Shown here one piece after another: positions 1 to 7,831 of a stretch of 64,000 nucleotides of DNA. The translations under genes and the position numbers were made by a program. Under the pieces are notes generated by a model. It had not been told where the DNA came from and ran no database searches. It was given only the letters and a program-made list of their open reading frames with translations. Source of the DNA: Streptomyces sp. FIT100. GTDB lineage: Bacteria; Actinomycetota; Actinomycetes; Streptomycetales; Streptomycetaceae. The stretch is taken from assembly GCF_024584805.1 (NCBI RefSeq), contig NZ_CP075715.1:1600001-1664000 (forward strand), given 5' to 3'. Numbering within the stretch: the stretch's first letter is position 1; every line of letters begins with the position of its first letter.

Positions 1-995
1 ACCTCGCGGTCAACGTCCGCGCCGGGACTCCCCCGGCGTGGCTGCGCGAGCGGATCGCCGAGTCGCTTCTGTCGCTCGCCGCGTACCCCGACGGGCGGGC
101 GGCGCGGGCCGCGGTCGCGGCACGGCACGGGCTGCCGACGGAGCGGGTGCTGCTGACGGCCGGGGCGGCCGAGGCGTTCGTCCTGCTCGCGCGGGCCCTG
201 CCGGCGCTGCGGGGGCGCCGGCCCGTGGTCGTGCACCCGCAGTTCACCGAGCCGGAGGCGGCACTGCGGGACGCGGGGCACACGGTGACGCGGGTCGTGC
301 TGCGGGCGGAGGACGGCTTCCGCCTGGACCCTGCGGCCGTGCCCGAGTCGGCCGACCTCGTCGTGATCGGCAACCCGACGAACCCGACGTCCGTGCTCCA
401 CCCGGCCTCCGTGATCGCCGGGCTGGCGCGGCCGGGGCGGATCCTGGTGGTCGACGAGGCGTTCATGGACGCGGTGCCCGGCGAGCCGGAGGCGCTGGCG
501 TCGCGGACCGACGTTCCGGGACTCGTCGTCCTGCGCAGCCTCACCAAGACCTGGGGGCTCGCGGGGTTGCGGATCGGTTACGCGCTGGCCGCGCCGGAGA
601 CGATCGCGCAGCTGGAGCGGGCGCAGCCGCTGTGGCCGGTGTCGACACCGGCGCTGGCGGCGGCGGCGGCGTGTGTGTCGCCGCGTGCGCTGGCGGAGGC
701 GGCGACGGCGGCGGAACGCGTCGCCAAGGACCGGGCCCATCTCGTGGCCGGGCTCGCGGAGTTCGACGAGGTGCGGACGGTGGAGGGGGCGGCGGGGCCG
801 TTCGTACTGATCCGCGTGGAGCGCGCGGACGCGGTGCGCGAGCGGCTGCGGGCGCTGGGGTTCGTGGTGCGCCGCGGGGACACGTTTCCGGGGCTGGACC
901 GCGACTGGCTCCGCCTGGCGGTGCGGGACCGCGCGACGACGGGCCGCGTCCTGCAGGCGCTGGACCAGGCGTTGACGTTCACCCACGGGGGCTGA
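1..995 (+). CDS. cobC: Cobalamin-pathway PLP aminotransferase/decarboxylase CobC (5' end outside window)
   Basis: This is the 3' part of a fold-type I PLP enzyme. The frame is open from base 3 with no start codon before the edge, so about 330 C-terminal residues are present. Motifs seen are NPTNPT (substrate/PLP loop), VVDEAFMD (pyridine-nitrogen aspartate) and SLTKTWGLAGLRIGY, whose lysine should bind PLP. This combination is typical of the HisC/CobD-like branch, which includes L-threonine-O-3-phosphate decarboxylase and the Rv2231c/CobC proteins annotated in actinobacterial cobalamin clusters. A histidinol-phosphate aminotransferase is the main alternative. The CobC reading is preferred because the histidine genes are not adjacent and the protein is short and Ala/Arg-rich. 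Its neighbours upstream cannot be seen. A repeat copy begins directly at the stop codon. Confidence 0.8.
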   Translation, partial: LAVNVRAGTPPAWLRERIAESLLSLAAYPDGRAARAAVAARHGLPTERVLLTAGAAEAFVLLARALPALRGRRPVVVHPQFTEPEAALRDAGHTVTRVVLRAEDGFRLDPAAVPESADLVVIGNPTNPTSVLHPASVIAGLARPGRILVVDEAFMDAVPGEPEALASRTDVPGLVVLRSLTKTWGLAGLRIGYALAAPETIAQLERAQPLWPVSTPALAAAAACVSPRALAEAATAAERVAKDRAHLVAGLAEFDEVRTVEGAAGPFVLIRVERADAVRERLRALGFVVRRGDTFPGLDRDWLRLAVRDRATTGRVLQALDQALTFTHGG

Positions 996-1062
996 CGCGG
1001 TGTTGCCGCGTGTTGGGTTGGTGCCCGGAGTTTTTGTCCTCAAGCGCCGGACGGGCTGGGTG
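993..1062. repeat. Gene-end dispersed repeat, copy 1
   Basis: About 70 bp starting at the cobC stop codon. It carries the core GTCCTCAAGCGCCGGAC preceded by a GCGGTGTTGCC block. Two more copies in the opposite orientation lie at 1589-1722. Each copy is in the same orientation relative to the gene that ends next to it. The core can fold weakly (GTCC/GGAC arms). Confidence 0.75.
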
Positions 1063-1749
1063 TGTTGGGGTTGCCCGGTGGCGGGTGGTTGCCGTCCGGG
1101 TGGCGCTGCGGGGCTCGTGTCCGGGACAGCATGCTGTGCTTTTCCGGGGGACACCCCCGGACCCCCGTACGGGACGCCGCCCGGGGTTGTGTAGGTGCCG
1201 TGCGTGTTGCGTGCCACAAATCACGCTTGAGTGTCCCGAACCCGACCCCTCCGCGCCCCCCGGGCCAGGTCACCGGCCGTGGCCGACCCCGGCGGTCAGG
1301 TTTGTGGGCAGTCGTCCCGCTGAGGGTCCCCCCAGGACGAAGTCCTAGGGGGCGGGACGGGTGGGCACAAACCACCCACCGGCCCGCAGACGAACAACAA
1401 CCCGCGGGCGCGACAACCACCCACCGGCCCGCACCCGGCGGACGACCCCCGGGGCGGGGCCGTGCAGGGTCGGCCCCGCAGGAGGTGGCGGCAGGCACCG
1501 GGTTCCCAACGCGGCAGAGCAGAGCGCCGCCGCCTCCGAGGAGTCGAGCCCGGAGGGGCCCCGGACCGGACCACCCACCGGGCGCACCCCAAGCCCGTCC
1601 GGCGTTTGAGGACAAGAACCCCGGGTGCCGACCCGCCACCGGGCAACACCGCCCACCCCCAGCCCGTCCGGCGCTTGAGGACAAGGACCCCGGGTGCCCA
1701 CCCGGCAAAGGGCAACACCGCACCCCCGAACGCGGCGAACGCCCCCGCC
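996..1749. other. Gene-free 754-bp gap between convergent genes
   Basis: No credible gene. Open frames here are shadows of GC-rich DNA with no conserved motif and no ribosome binding site. The gap holds the dispersed gene-end repeat (three copies in all) and two copies of ACCACCCACCGGCCCGCA near 1369 and 1418, with a degenerate third near 1563. The composition suggests accumulated repeats between the convergent ends of cobC and the LAETG protein gene. Confidence 0.7.
1589..1722. repeat. Gene-end dispersed repeat, copies 2 and 3 (tandem)
   Basis: Two consecutive copies of about 67 bp, each with GTCCGGCG(T/C)TTGAGGAC, then a CCCCGGGTGCC block and GGGCAACACCGC. They are inverted relative to copy 1 at 993-1062. 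They lie immediately downstream of the minus-strand LAETG gene, so each copy again follows the end of a gene in the same sense. This points to a terminator-associated family rather than random repeats. Confidence 0.75.
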
Positions 1750-2673
1750 TCAGTCCCGCGCGCGCCTGCGGGCAAGCGCCACGCCCGCCGTGCCCGCGGC
1801 CAGGAGGGCGAAGGCGCCCGCCGCGACGTACGGCGTGGCCGAACTGCCGCCCGTCTCCGCGAGGTTCTCCTTCGGGACGGTCTGCGGCTCCACCTCCGGC
1901 GGCGCTGAGGGCGTGGCGGAGGGCGTCGCGGCCGGCGGCACCGCGGACGCCGGCTTCGGCGCCTCGCAGGTCGCCGCCGCCAGCGTCACCGACCCCTGCA
2001 CCTCCGCCACGTTCAGCTTCAACGGGTTGACGGACACCGCCAGTTCGAGCGCCGTGGCCGCCGCCGTCCGCGAGGTCGTCTCCCTACGGGACACGTCGAG
2101 CCGGACCTCGCCGACGCCCGGCACCTCGACCCGGGTCGTGCCGCCCGCCGTGAGCGTGACCTTCTTGCCGAGCACCCTGACCGTACCGAGCAGGTTGGAC
2201 TCGGCCACGGGCTTCTCGCCGGCCGCGCAGACCGCCCGGGAGGTGACTTCCTCGACCTCGATGAGCGAGAGCAGCGGCAGCCCCGGCACGTGCACCTTCG
2301 CGTGGGCGAGGGTCACGGATCCCTCGGCCTTCTCACGGTCGGCGGTGGCTTTCGCGCTCGCGACCTCCGCGCGCAGCACGTTCAGCGGCCGCCCCTGGTC
2401 GACGCCTTCCACCTGGACGGTGAGCGCGGTCTTCTCGGCGCTCGCGGGTGCCTGGACCTCGTTGAGGGATGCCTTGAGCGGCACGTTGAGGGTCTTGTTG
2501 AGCAGGGAGACGTCGAGGCCGGTCCGGAGCACGACCGCGCTCGCCCGCCCGTCTCCGCCGCCCGTGGCCTGGGCGGGCGCGGCGAACGCCACGGGACCGC
2601 CGACCGCCAGCGCGGCGGCGGCCGCGGCGGCTGCGGAACGGCGTACGGGCATGCGGAAGGTGTTGCTGTTCAA
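1750..2673 (-). CDS. Secreted LAETG-anchored surface protein (SCO1860-like)
   Basis: A secreted protein of about 307 residues. It has a basic, Ala-rich signal peptide ending near APAQA, and a long extracellular region rich in Val, Thr and Ala. It ends in the sorting signal LAETG (residues 271-275), a hydrophobic segment and the tail RRRARD. LAxTG followed by a membrane helix and positive tail is the substrate pattern of class E sortases of Streptomyces, so the protein is probably cell-wall anchored. The TTG at 2673 is chosen because a GTGGGGG stretch lies about 10 nt upstream. The ATG at 2652 is the alternative but has no Shine-Dalgarno. The mature domain is not recognised. It resembles the family called SCO1860 from memory; its function is unknown. 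Confidence 0.72.
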   Translation of the reverse strand: MNSNTFRMPVRRSAAAAAAAALAVGGPVAFAAPAQATGGGDGRASAVVLRTGLDVSLLNKTLNVPLKASLNEVQAPASAEKTALTVQVEGVDQGRPLNVLRAEVASAKATADREKAEGSVTLAHAKVHVPGLPLLSLIEVEEVTSRAVCAAGEKPVAESNLLGTVRVLGKKVTLTAGGTTRVEVPGVGEVRLDVSRRETTSRTAAATALELAVSVNPLKLNVAEVQGSVTLAAATCEAPKPASAVPPAATPSATPSAPPEVEPQTVPKENLAETGGSSATPYVAAGAFALLAAGTAGVALARRRARD

Positions 2674-2776
2674 GGTGGTGGAACCCCCACAAGAGACATG
2701 GCGTCGCCGGGCCGCCCGCCACGGGGACTCGTGGGCGGCGGCGGCGACGGAGAACACCCGAATACTTACGCACCGA

Positions 2777-2811
2777 GAGTGAACCGGCAGACACCTGGGG
2801 TGAGTTCACTC
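2777..2811. promoter_or_regulatory. Inverted repeat upstream of the LAETG gene
   Basis: Perfect 8-bp arms GAGTGAAC (2777-2784) and GTTCACTC (2804-2811), with 19 bp between. They lie about 100 bp upstream of the LAETG gene start in an AT-richer patch. They could be an operator or a transcription-attenuating stem; no cognate regulator is evident. Confidence 0.4.
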
Positions 2812-2967
2812 GAAAGGTGGGTTTCCGCGCTCGCGTTCGATTGCATGAGGACGAACGTTCCCTCAGGTCCGCCCACACGGCGGACATTCGGGGCGTGCGC
2901 CGGTCGACCCGGGCGTGGTGCGCATGAGGAACGGGAACGAGCCGGGCCCGCCCCGCGTCACGCTCCG

Positions 2968-4059
2968 TCAACCGATGACGCGCCCCCGCAGGACCACCCT
3001 CGTCGGCGCTGCCAGCACCCGTACGTCGGCCCGGGGGTCAGCCTCGTACACGACGAGGTCCGCGGGCGCGCCCTCGTCGAGGCCCGGCCGGCCGAGCCAG
3101 CTCCTGGCGCCCCAGGCGGTGGCCGAGAGGGCCTCCGTCGCCGGGATGCCCGCCGTGACGAGCTCGGCGACCTCGGCGGCGACGAGCCCGTGCGGCAGGG
3201 AGCCGCCCGCGTCGGTGCCGACGTAGACGGGGATGCCCGCGTCGTACGCCGAGCGGACCGTGTCGTAGCGGCGCTCGTGCAGCCGTCGCATATGCGCGGA
3301 CCAGCGCGGGAACTTCGCCTCGCCGCCGTCGGCGAGCTGCGGGAAGGTGGCGATGTTGACGAGCGTGGGGACGATGGCGACACCGCGTTCGGCGAAGAGC
3401 GGGATGGTCTCGTCGGTGAGTCCGGTCGCGTGCTCGATGCAGTCGATGCCCGCCTCGACGAGATCCCGCAGCGAGTCCTCGGCGAAGCAGTGGGCGGTGA
3501 CGCGTGCGCCCAGCCGGTGCGCCTCGGCGATGGCCGCCTCGACGGCGTCGCGCGGCCAGCAGGCCCCGAGGTCGCCCGCCTCGCGGTCGAGCCAGTCGCC
3601 GACGAGCTTGACCCAGCCGTCGCCGCGCCGGGCCTCCTGGGCGACGTAGGCGACGAGGTCGGCGGGTTCGATCTCGTGGGCGTAGTTGCGGATGTAGCGG
3701 CGGGTGCGGGCGATGTGCCGGCCGGCCCGGATGATCCTCGGCAGGTCCTCGCGGGCGTCGATCCAGCGGGTGTCGGAGGGTGAGCCGGCGTCCCGCAGGA
3801 GCAGGGTGCCCGCGTCCCGGTCGGTGAGCGCCTGCTTCTCGCTGGTCGCCTCGTCGACCGCGCCGTGCCGGTCGAGCCCCACGTGGCAGTGGGCGTCGAC
3901 GAGGCCCGGCAGGGCCCAGCCCCGGACGGTCCGTACGTCGGCGGCGGACACGGGCCGGTCATAGGTGATCCGGCCGTCGACCACCCACAGCTCGTCCCGG
4001 ACCTCCTCCGGCCCGACGAGCACCCGCCCCTTCACATGCAGCACCACGTGATCGCTCAT
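2968..4059 (-). CDS. Amidohydrolase superfamily protein
   Basis: Metal-dependent hydrolase of 363 residues with the cyclic amidohydrolase layout: a small N-terminal beta domain, then DAHCHVG (metal ligands H57 and H59), later TAHCFAE and IEHATG histidines, the catalytic aspartate in GTDAGG, and a C-terminal PADLVVYEADP segment that closes the composite barrel. This is the imidazolonepropionase/prolidase-like branch; the substrate is unknown. The start at 4059 is chosen over the GTG at 4068 because TAGAGT lies exactly 7 nt upstream of this ATG and no ribosome binding site exists, which fits a leaderless mRNA. It is divergent from the class V aminotransferase gene. An Xaa-Pro dipeptidase or deaminase role cannot be excluded. 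Confidence 0.8.
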   Translation of the reverse strand: MSDHVVLHVKGRVLVGPEEVRDELWVVDGRITYDRPVSAADVRTVRGWALPGLVDAHCHVGLDRHGAVDEATSEKQALTDRDAGTLLLRDAGSPSDTRWIDAREDLPRIIRAGRHIARTRRYIRNYAHEIEPADLVAYVAQEARRGDGWVKLVGDWLDREAGDLGACWPRDAVEAAIAEAHRLGARVTAHCFAEDSLRDLVEAGIDCIEHATGLTDETIPLFAERGVAIVPTLVNIATFPQLADGGEAKFPRWSAHMRRLHERRYDTVRSAYDAGIPVYVGTDAGGSLPHGLVAAEVAELVTAGIPATEALSATAWGARSWLGRPGLDEGAPADLVVYEADPRADVRVLAAPTRVVLRGRVIG

Positions 4060-4066
4060 GACCAGC

Positions 4067-4072
4067 ACTCTA
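4067..4072 (-). promoter_or_regulatory. -10 hexamer for a leaderless amidohydrolase mRNA
   Basis: TAGAGT on the minus strand, followed by 7 nt and the ATG at 4059. No convincing -35 is seen. There is no Shine-Dalgarno, so transcription probably starts at the start codon. Confidence 0.45.
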
Positions 4073-4134
4073 CGAGCCCTGCTCTACCCTCGACGAGGAC
4101 AGTCGACGACCTCCGTTTCGAAGAGAGCAACGCC

Positions 4135-5238
4135 GTGACACACCCGTTTCTGGACCTGACACCCCTGACGGCCTCGCATTTCGCTGCGATCGAGCGACGG
4201 GTGGCCGCACTGCTCTCCACGGAGCAGGACGTGGTGGTCACCCAGGGCGAGGCGCTGCTGCCGCTGGAGGGCTGCATCCGAAGCGGCGCCCGGCCGGGTT
4301 CCACGGCGCTGAACGTCGTGACGGGCCCCTACGGCCAGACCTTCGGGAACTGGCTGCGCGACTGCGGGGCGTCCGTCGTGGACCTGGCGGTGCCCTTCCA
4401 CACCGCCGTGACGGCCGCGCAGATCGCGCGGGCGCTGGAGGAGCGTCCGGAGATCGACTTCGTCTCGCTGGTGCACGCCGAGGCGGCGACCGGCAACACC
4501 AATCCGGTCGCGGAGATCGGTGAGGTGGTCCGGGTCCACGGAGCGCTGTTCATGCTGGACGCGGTCGCGTCGGTGGGCGCCGAGCCGCTGCTGCCGGACG
4601 CCTGGGGCGTGGACCTGTGCGTGATCGGCGCGCAGAAGGCGATGGGCGGTCCGGCGGGCGTCTCGGCCGTGTCGGTGAGCGAGCGGGCCTGGGAGCGGTT
4701 CGCGGCGAACCCGGCCGCGCCCCGGCGCTCGTACCTCTCGCTCCTCGACTGGAAGGAGCGCTGGATCGACGGCGGCCGCAGGGCGCTGCTGCACGCGCCC
4801 GCGCAACTGGAGATGCTGGCGCTCGACGCCTGCCTGGAGCGGATCGAGGCCGAGGGCCTGGAGGCGCTGACGGCGCGGCATGCCTCGGCCGCGGCGGCGG
4901 CCCGTGCGGGTGCGCTCGCGCTGGGCGGCGGTCTGGCGCCGTACGTCCACGAGGCGAGGGACGCGGCGCCGGTGGCGACGACGCTCCGCGCGCCCGCCGG
5001 GATCGACGCCGCCGCGCTGGTGACCAAGGCGCTGGCCGAGGATCCGTCGCTGCCGCTGGTGGCGGGTGGTGGCGCACTGTCGGCCGAGATGATCCGCGTG
5101 AACCACTACGGCGCGGACGCGACGCCCGACGCCGTGCGCGCGTCCCTGGCCGCGCTGGGTGCGGCGCTCCGCGAGTACGGCCGAGAGACGGACGCGGAAG
5201 GCGCCCTGAGCGCCGTCGAAGCCGCCTGGCACGGGTAA
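4135..5238 (+). CDS. Class V PLP-dependent aminotransferase
   Basis: Fold-type I PLP enzyme of 367 residues in the alanine-glyoxylate/serine-pyruvate aminotransferase family. Visible motifs are the early GxALLPLEG segment, HAEAATGNTNP (substrate loop), FMLDAVASVG (aspartate to the pyridine nitrogen) and CVIGAQKAMGGPAG with the PLP lysine at K168. The GTG at 4135 follows a GAAGAGAG ribosome binding site; longer frames upstream overlap the divergent amidohydrolase. The substrate cannot be told from sequence. The strong hairpin just downstream suggests it ends its own transcript, separate from the ectoine genes. Confidence 0.82.
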   Translation: MTHPFLDLTPLTASHFAAIERRVAALLSTEQDVVVTQGEALLPLEGCIRSGARPGSTALNVVTGPYGQTFGNWLRDCGASVVDLAVPFHTAVTAAQIARALEERPEIDFVSLVHAEAATGNTNPVAEIGEVVRVHGALFMLDAVASVGAEPLLPDAWGVDLCVIGAQKAMGGPAGVSAVSVSERAWERFAANPAAPRRSYLSLLDWKERWIDGGRRALLHAPAQLEMLALDACLERIEAEGLEALTARHASAAAAARAGALALGGGLAPYVHEARDAAPVATTLRAPAGIDAAALVTKALAEDPSLPLVAGGGALSAEMIRVNHYGADATPDAVRASLAALGAALREYGRETDAEGALSAVEAAWHG

Positions 5239-5277
5239 TGACCGGCCTTATGGCAAATAAATATCCCGTGAATTAAA

Positions 5278-5319
5278 GAATGCGGGGAGCTGCTTTACGG
5301 AAAGCAGCTCCCCGCATTC
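5278..5319 (+). terminator. Strong 19-bp stem terminator
   Basis: Perfect 19-bp stem (5278-5296 with 5301-5319) and a 4-nt loop ACGG, ending GCATTCTTCT on the plus strand. The reverse strand runs into TTTAATT, so it may stop transcription in both directions. It insulates the aminotransferase gene from ectABCD. Confidence 0.85.
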
Positions 5320-5554
5320 TTCTGCCCGGTTTCCCGGACCCTAAACGCCAAAGTTCCGACAAGATCGAAGACGGCTCGAGCCGCATTCCGGACGCGTTAC
5401 GAGTTTGTGACCGACTCCACATCAGCACACCCTTTGGCCTGATAACTCCCGGTCAAAAAGGGAGAGTTCGCCGCCACCGTCCCGCCGACTCGCGCAGGTG
5501 CGCGCGCCCGCGCGATAACACAGAAGGGCGCTTCACCCAACCCCTCTCCTCGAT

Positions 5555-5589
5555 GCAATTTGCGAATTCGCTGGGTAAATTAAATCCGC
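5555..5589 (+). promoter_or_regulatory. ectA promoter candidate with palindrome, no ribosome binding site
   Basis: The 10-bp palindrome GCGAATTCGC lies at 5562-5571, followed by TAAATT (5576-5581) 8 nt before the ectA ATG. No Shine-Dalgarno is present. Taken as a -10, TAAATT would place the transcript start at or next to the start codon. The palindrome would sit between -35 and -10, a usual repressor position. Confidence 0.45.
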
Positions 5590-6087
5590 ATGACCACCGC
5601 ACTGAGCATCGACAGCCCACGCGTGGAGGACGGAGCCGCGATCTGGAGAATCGCCCGCGACTCCGAGGTACTGGATCTCAACTCCTCGTACAGCTATTTG
5701 CTGTGGTGCCGCGACTTCGCCGCGACCTCCGTGGTGGCCCGCGGCACGGACGGCGAGCCGATCGCGTTCGTCACCGGCTACATCCGGCCCGAGCGCCCCC
5801 AGACGCTGGTCGTCTGGCAGGTCGCCGTCGACGCGGAGCACCGCGGCCGGGGACTGGCCGGCACGCTCCTCGACGCGCTGACCCACCGGGTCGGCGGCGC
5901 GCGCGGAATCCAGTCGGTCGAGACCACCGTCACCCCCGACAACACCGCCTCCGACCGTCTCTTCACCGCCTACGCGGCCCGGCACGGCGCCGCCCTGGAG
6001 CGCGAGGTCCTCTTCGACGGCGGACTGTTCCCCGACGGGGCGCATCAGCCCGAAGTGCTGTACCGCATCGACCCGATCACGCACTGA
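5590..6087 (+). CDS. ectA: L-2,4-diaminobutyrate N(gamma)-acetyltransferase
   Basis: First enzyme after the transaminase step of ectoine synthesis: it acetylates 2,4-diaminobutyrate with acetyl-CoA in the cytoplasm. At 165 residues it has the usual EctA length. It shows the GNAT fold, with the start DSEVLDLNSSYSYLLWCRDF typical of EctA and the acetyl-CoA loop EHRGRGLAG. It is followed after 34 nt by ectB, and the order ectA-ectB-ectC-ectD on one strand confirms the assignment. The ATG at 5590 lacks a ribosome binding site, so initiation may be leaderless. No other family fits. Confidence 0.96.
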   Translation: MTTALSIDSPRVEDGAAIWRIARDSEVLDLNSSYSYLLWCRDFAATSVVARGTDGEPIAFVTGYIRPERPQTLVVWQVAVDAEHRGRGLAGTLLDALTHRVGGARGIQSVETTVTPDNTASDRLFTAYAARHGAALEREVLFDGGLFPDGAHQPEVLYRIDPITH

Positions 6088-6121
6088 GCTCTGTCCGACC
6101 CCCACACCAGGAGAGAACGCT

Positions 6122-7390
6122 GTGACCATCACCCCGCCTGCCCTGAGTGTCTTCGAGGCCCTGGAGTCGGAGGTGCGCAGCTACTGCCGCGGTTGGCCCG
6201 CCGTCTTCGACCGCGCGCAGGGCGCCCGCCTCACCGACGAGGACGGCCACACCTACCTCGATTTCTTCGCCGGTGCCGGCTCACTCAACTACGGCCACAA
6301 CAACCCCGTACTCAAACGCGCGCTGCTCGACTACCTGGAGCGCGACGGCATCACGCACGGCCTGGACATGGCGACGACGGCGAAGCGCGCCTTCCTCGAG
6401 TCCTTCCAGAACATCGTGCTGCGCCCGCGCGACCTGCCGTACAAGGTGATGTTCCCCGGCCCGACCGGCACCAACGCGGTGGAGGCGGCGCTGAAGCTGG
6501 CACGCAAGGTGAAGGGCCGCGAGTCGATCGTGTCGTTCACCAACGCCTTCCACGGGATGTCGCTGGGCTCGCTCGCCGTCACGGGCAACGCGTTCAAGCG
6601 GGCCGGCGCCGGCATCCCGCTGGTGCACGGCACGCCGATGCCGTTCGACAACTACCTCGACGGCCAGGTCCAGGACTTCCTCTGGTTCGAGCGGCTGCTC
6701 GATGACCAGGGCTCGGGCCTCAACAAGCCCGCCGCGGTCATCGTCGAGACCGTGCAGGGCGAGGGCGGCATCAACGTGGCCCGCGGCGAGTGGCTGCGCG
6801 CGCTCGCCGACCTGTGCCACCGCCAGGACATGCTGCTGATCGTCGACGACATCCAGATGGGTTGCGGCCGCACCGGTGCCTTCTTCTCCTTCGAGGAGGC
6901 GGGCATCGCCCCGGACATCGTGACGCTGTCGAAGTCCATCAGCGGCTACGGACTGCCCATGTCCCTCTGCCTGTTCAACCCGGAGCTGGACGTCTGGGAG
7001 CCGGGCGAGCACAACGGCACGTTCCGCGGCAACAACCCGGCCTTCGTCACCGCGGCCGCCGCGCTGGACACCTACTGGTCCGACGGCCAGATGGAGAAGC
7101 AGACCCTCGCCCGCGGCGAGCAGGTCGAGCAGGCGCTGCTCGCGATCGCCGACGAGAACTCCGCCGACGGTGCCCACTTCCGGGGCCGCGGGCTGGTCTG
7201 GGGCCTGGAGTTCGCCGACAGGAGCCGGGCCGCCGCAGTCTGCGCGCGCGCCTTCGAACTGGGTCTGCTGCTGGAGACGTCGGGTCCGGAGAGCGAGGTC
7301 GTGAAGCTGCTGCCGCCGCTCACGGTGACGCCCGACGAGCTGGACGAGGGGCTGCGCACCGTCGCCCGCGCCGTCCGTGAGACCGCCTGA
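6122..7390 (+). CDS. ectB: Diaminobutyrate-2-oxoglutarate transaminase
   Basis: Class III PLP aminotransferase of 422 residues. It makes L-2,4-diaminobutyrate from aspartate-semialdehyde with glutamate as amino donor, the first committed step to ectoine. Seen are FFAGAGSLNYGHNNP near the N-terminus, GPTGTNAVEAALKLAR (phosphate-binding loop), VETVQGEGGIN, LLIVDDIQMGCGRTG with D242, and TLSKSISGYG with the PLP lysine K271. The start GTG at 6122 has the ribosome binding site AGGAGAG 9-10 nt upstream. It is the second gene of ectABCD, 34 nt after ectA and 39 nt before ectC. Confidence 0.96.
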   Translation: MTITPPALSVFEALESEVRSYCRGWPAVFDRAQGARLTDEDGHTYLDFFAGAGSLNYGHNNPVLKRALLDYLERDGITHGLDMATTAKRAFLESFQNIVLRPRDLPYKVMFPGPTGTNAVEAALKLARKVKGRESIVSFTNAFHGMSLGSLAVTGNAFKRAGAGIPLVHGTPMPFDNYLDGQVQDFLWFERLLDDQGSGLNKPAAVIVETVQGEGGINVARGEWLRALADLCHRQDMLLIVDDIQMGCGRTGAFFSFEEAGIAPDIVTLSKSISGYGLPMSLCLFNPELDVWEPGEHNGTFRGNNPAFVTAAAALDTYWSDGQMEKQTLARGEQVEQALLAIADENSADGAHFRGRGLVWGLEFADRSRAAAVCARAFELGLLLETSGPESEVVKLLPPLTVTPDELDEGLRTVARAVRETA

Positions 7391-7429
7391 CCCGGCACAC
7401 CGAACAGAGAGAAAGGTTCTGAACCCACC

Positions 7430-7828
7430 GTGATCGTCCGATCGTTCAAGGACATCGAGAACACCGACCGGCACGTCAGGTCCAAGTCCGGCACCTGGGA
7501 GAGCAAGCGCATCGTGCTCGCGAAGGAGAAGGTCGGCTTCTCCCTCCACGAGACCGTGCTGTACACGGGTACGGAGACGTCGATGTGGTACGCGAACCAC
7601 ATCGAGGCCGTGCTCTGCGTGGAGGGCGAGGCCGAGCTGACCGACGACGAGACCGGCGAGACCCACTGGATCGAGCCGGGCACGATGTATCTGCTGGACG
7701 GTCACGAGCGCCACACGCTGCGCCCCAAGACCGACTTCCGCTGCGTGTGCGTCTTCAACCCGCCCGTCACCGGACGGGAGGACCACGACGAGAACGGCGT
7801 CTACCCCCTGATCACGGAGGAGGACTGA
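7430..7828 (+). CDS. ectC: L-ectoine synthase
   Basis: Cyclises N-gamma-acetyl-diaminobutyrate to ectoine. At 132 residues it is a single cupin domain of typical EctC length, starting [16 protein letters not shown] and carrying the metal-binding cupin stretch [18 protein letters not shown] and the second motif [10 protein letters not shown]. The GTG start follows GAGAAAGG. It ends 3 nt before ectD, so the two are very likely co-translated. Confidence 0.96.
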   Translation: MIVRSFKDIENTDRHVRSKSGTWESKRIVLAKEKVGFSLHETVLYTGTETSMWYANHIEAVLCVEGEAELTDDETGETHWIEPGTMYLLDGHERHTLRPKTDFRCVCVFNPPVTGREDHDENGVYPLITEED

Positions 7829-7831
7829 CGG

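Larger units (their letters stand above)
5239..5589. other. Gene-free ectoine upstream region
   Basis: 351 bp with no gene. After the terminator it is AT-richer than its surroundings and carries a weak CTCCC/GGGAG dyad near 5446-5467. Osmotic control elements would be expected here, but I recognise no known box. Confidence 0.6.

Noticed and set aside
1040..2030. Several open frames in the cobC/LAETG gap
   Set aside because: Composed of the dispersed repeat read in different frames; no start signal or homology pattern.
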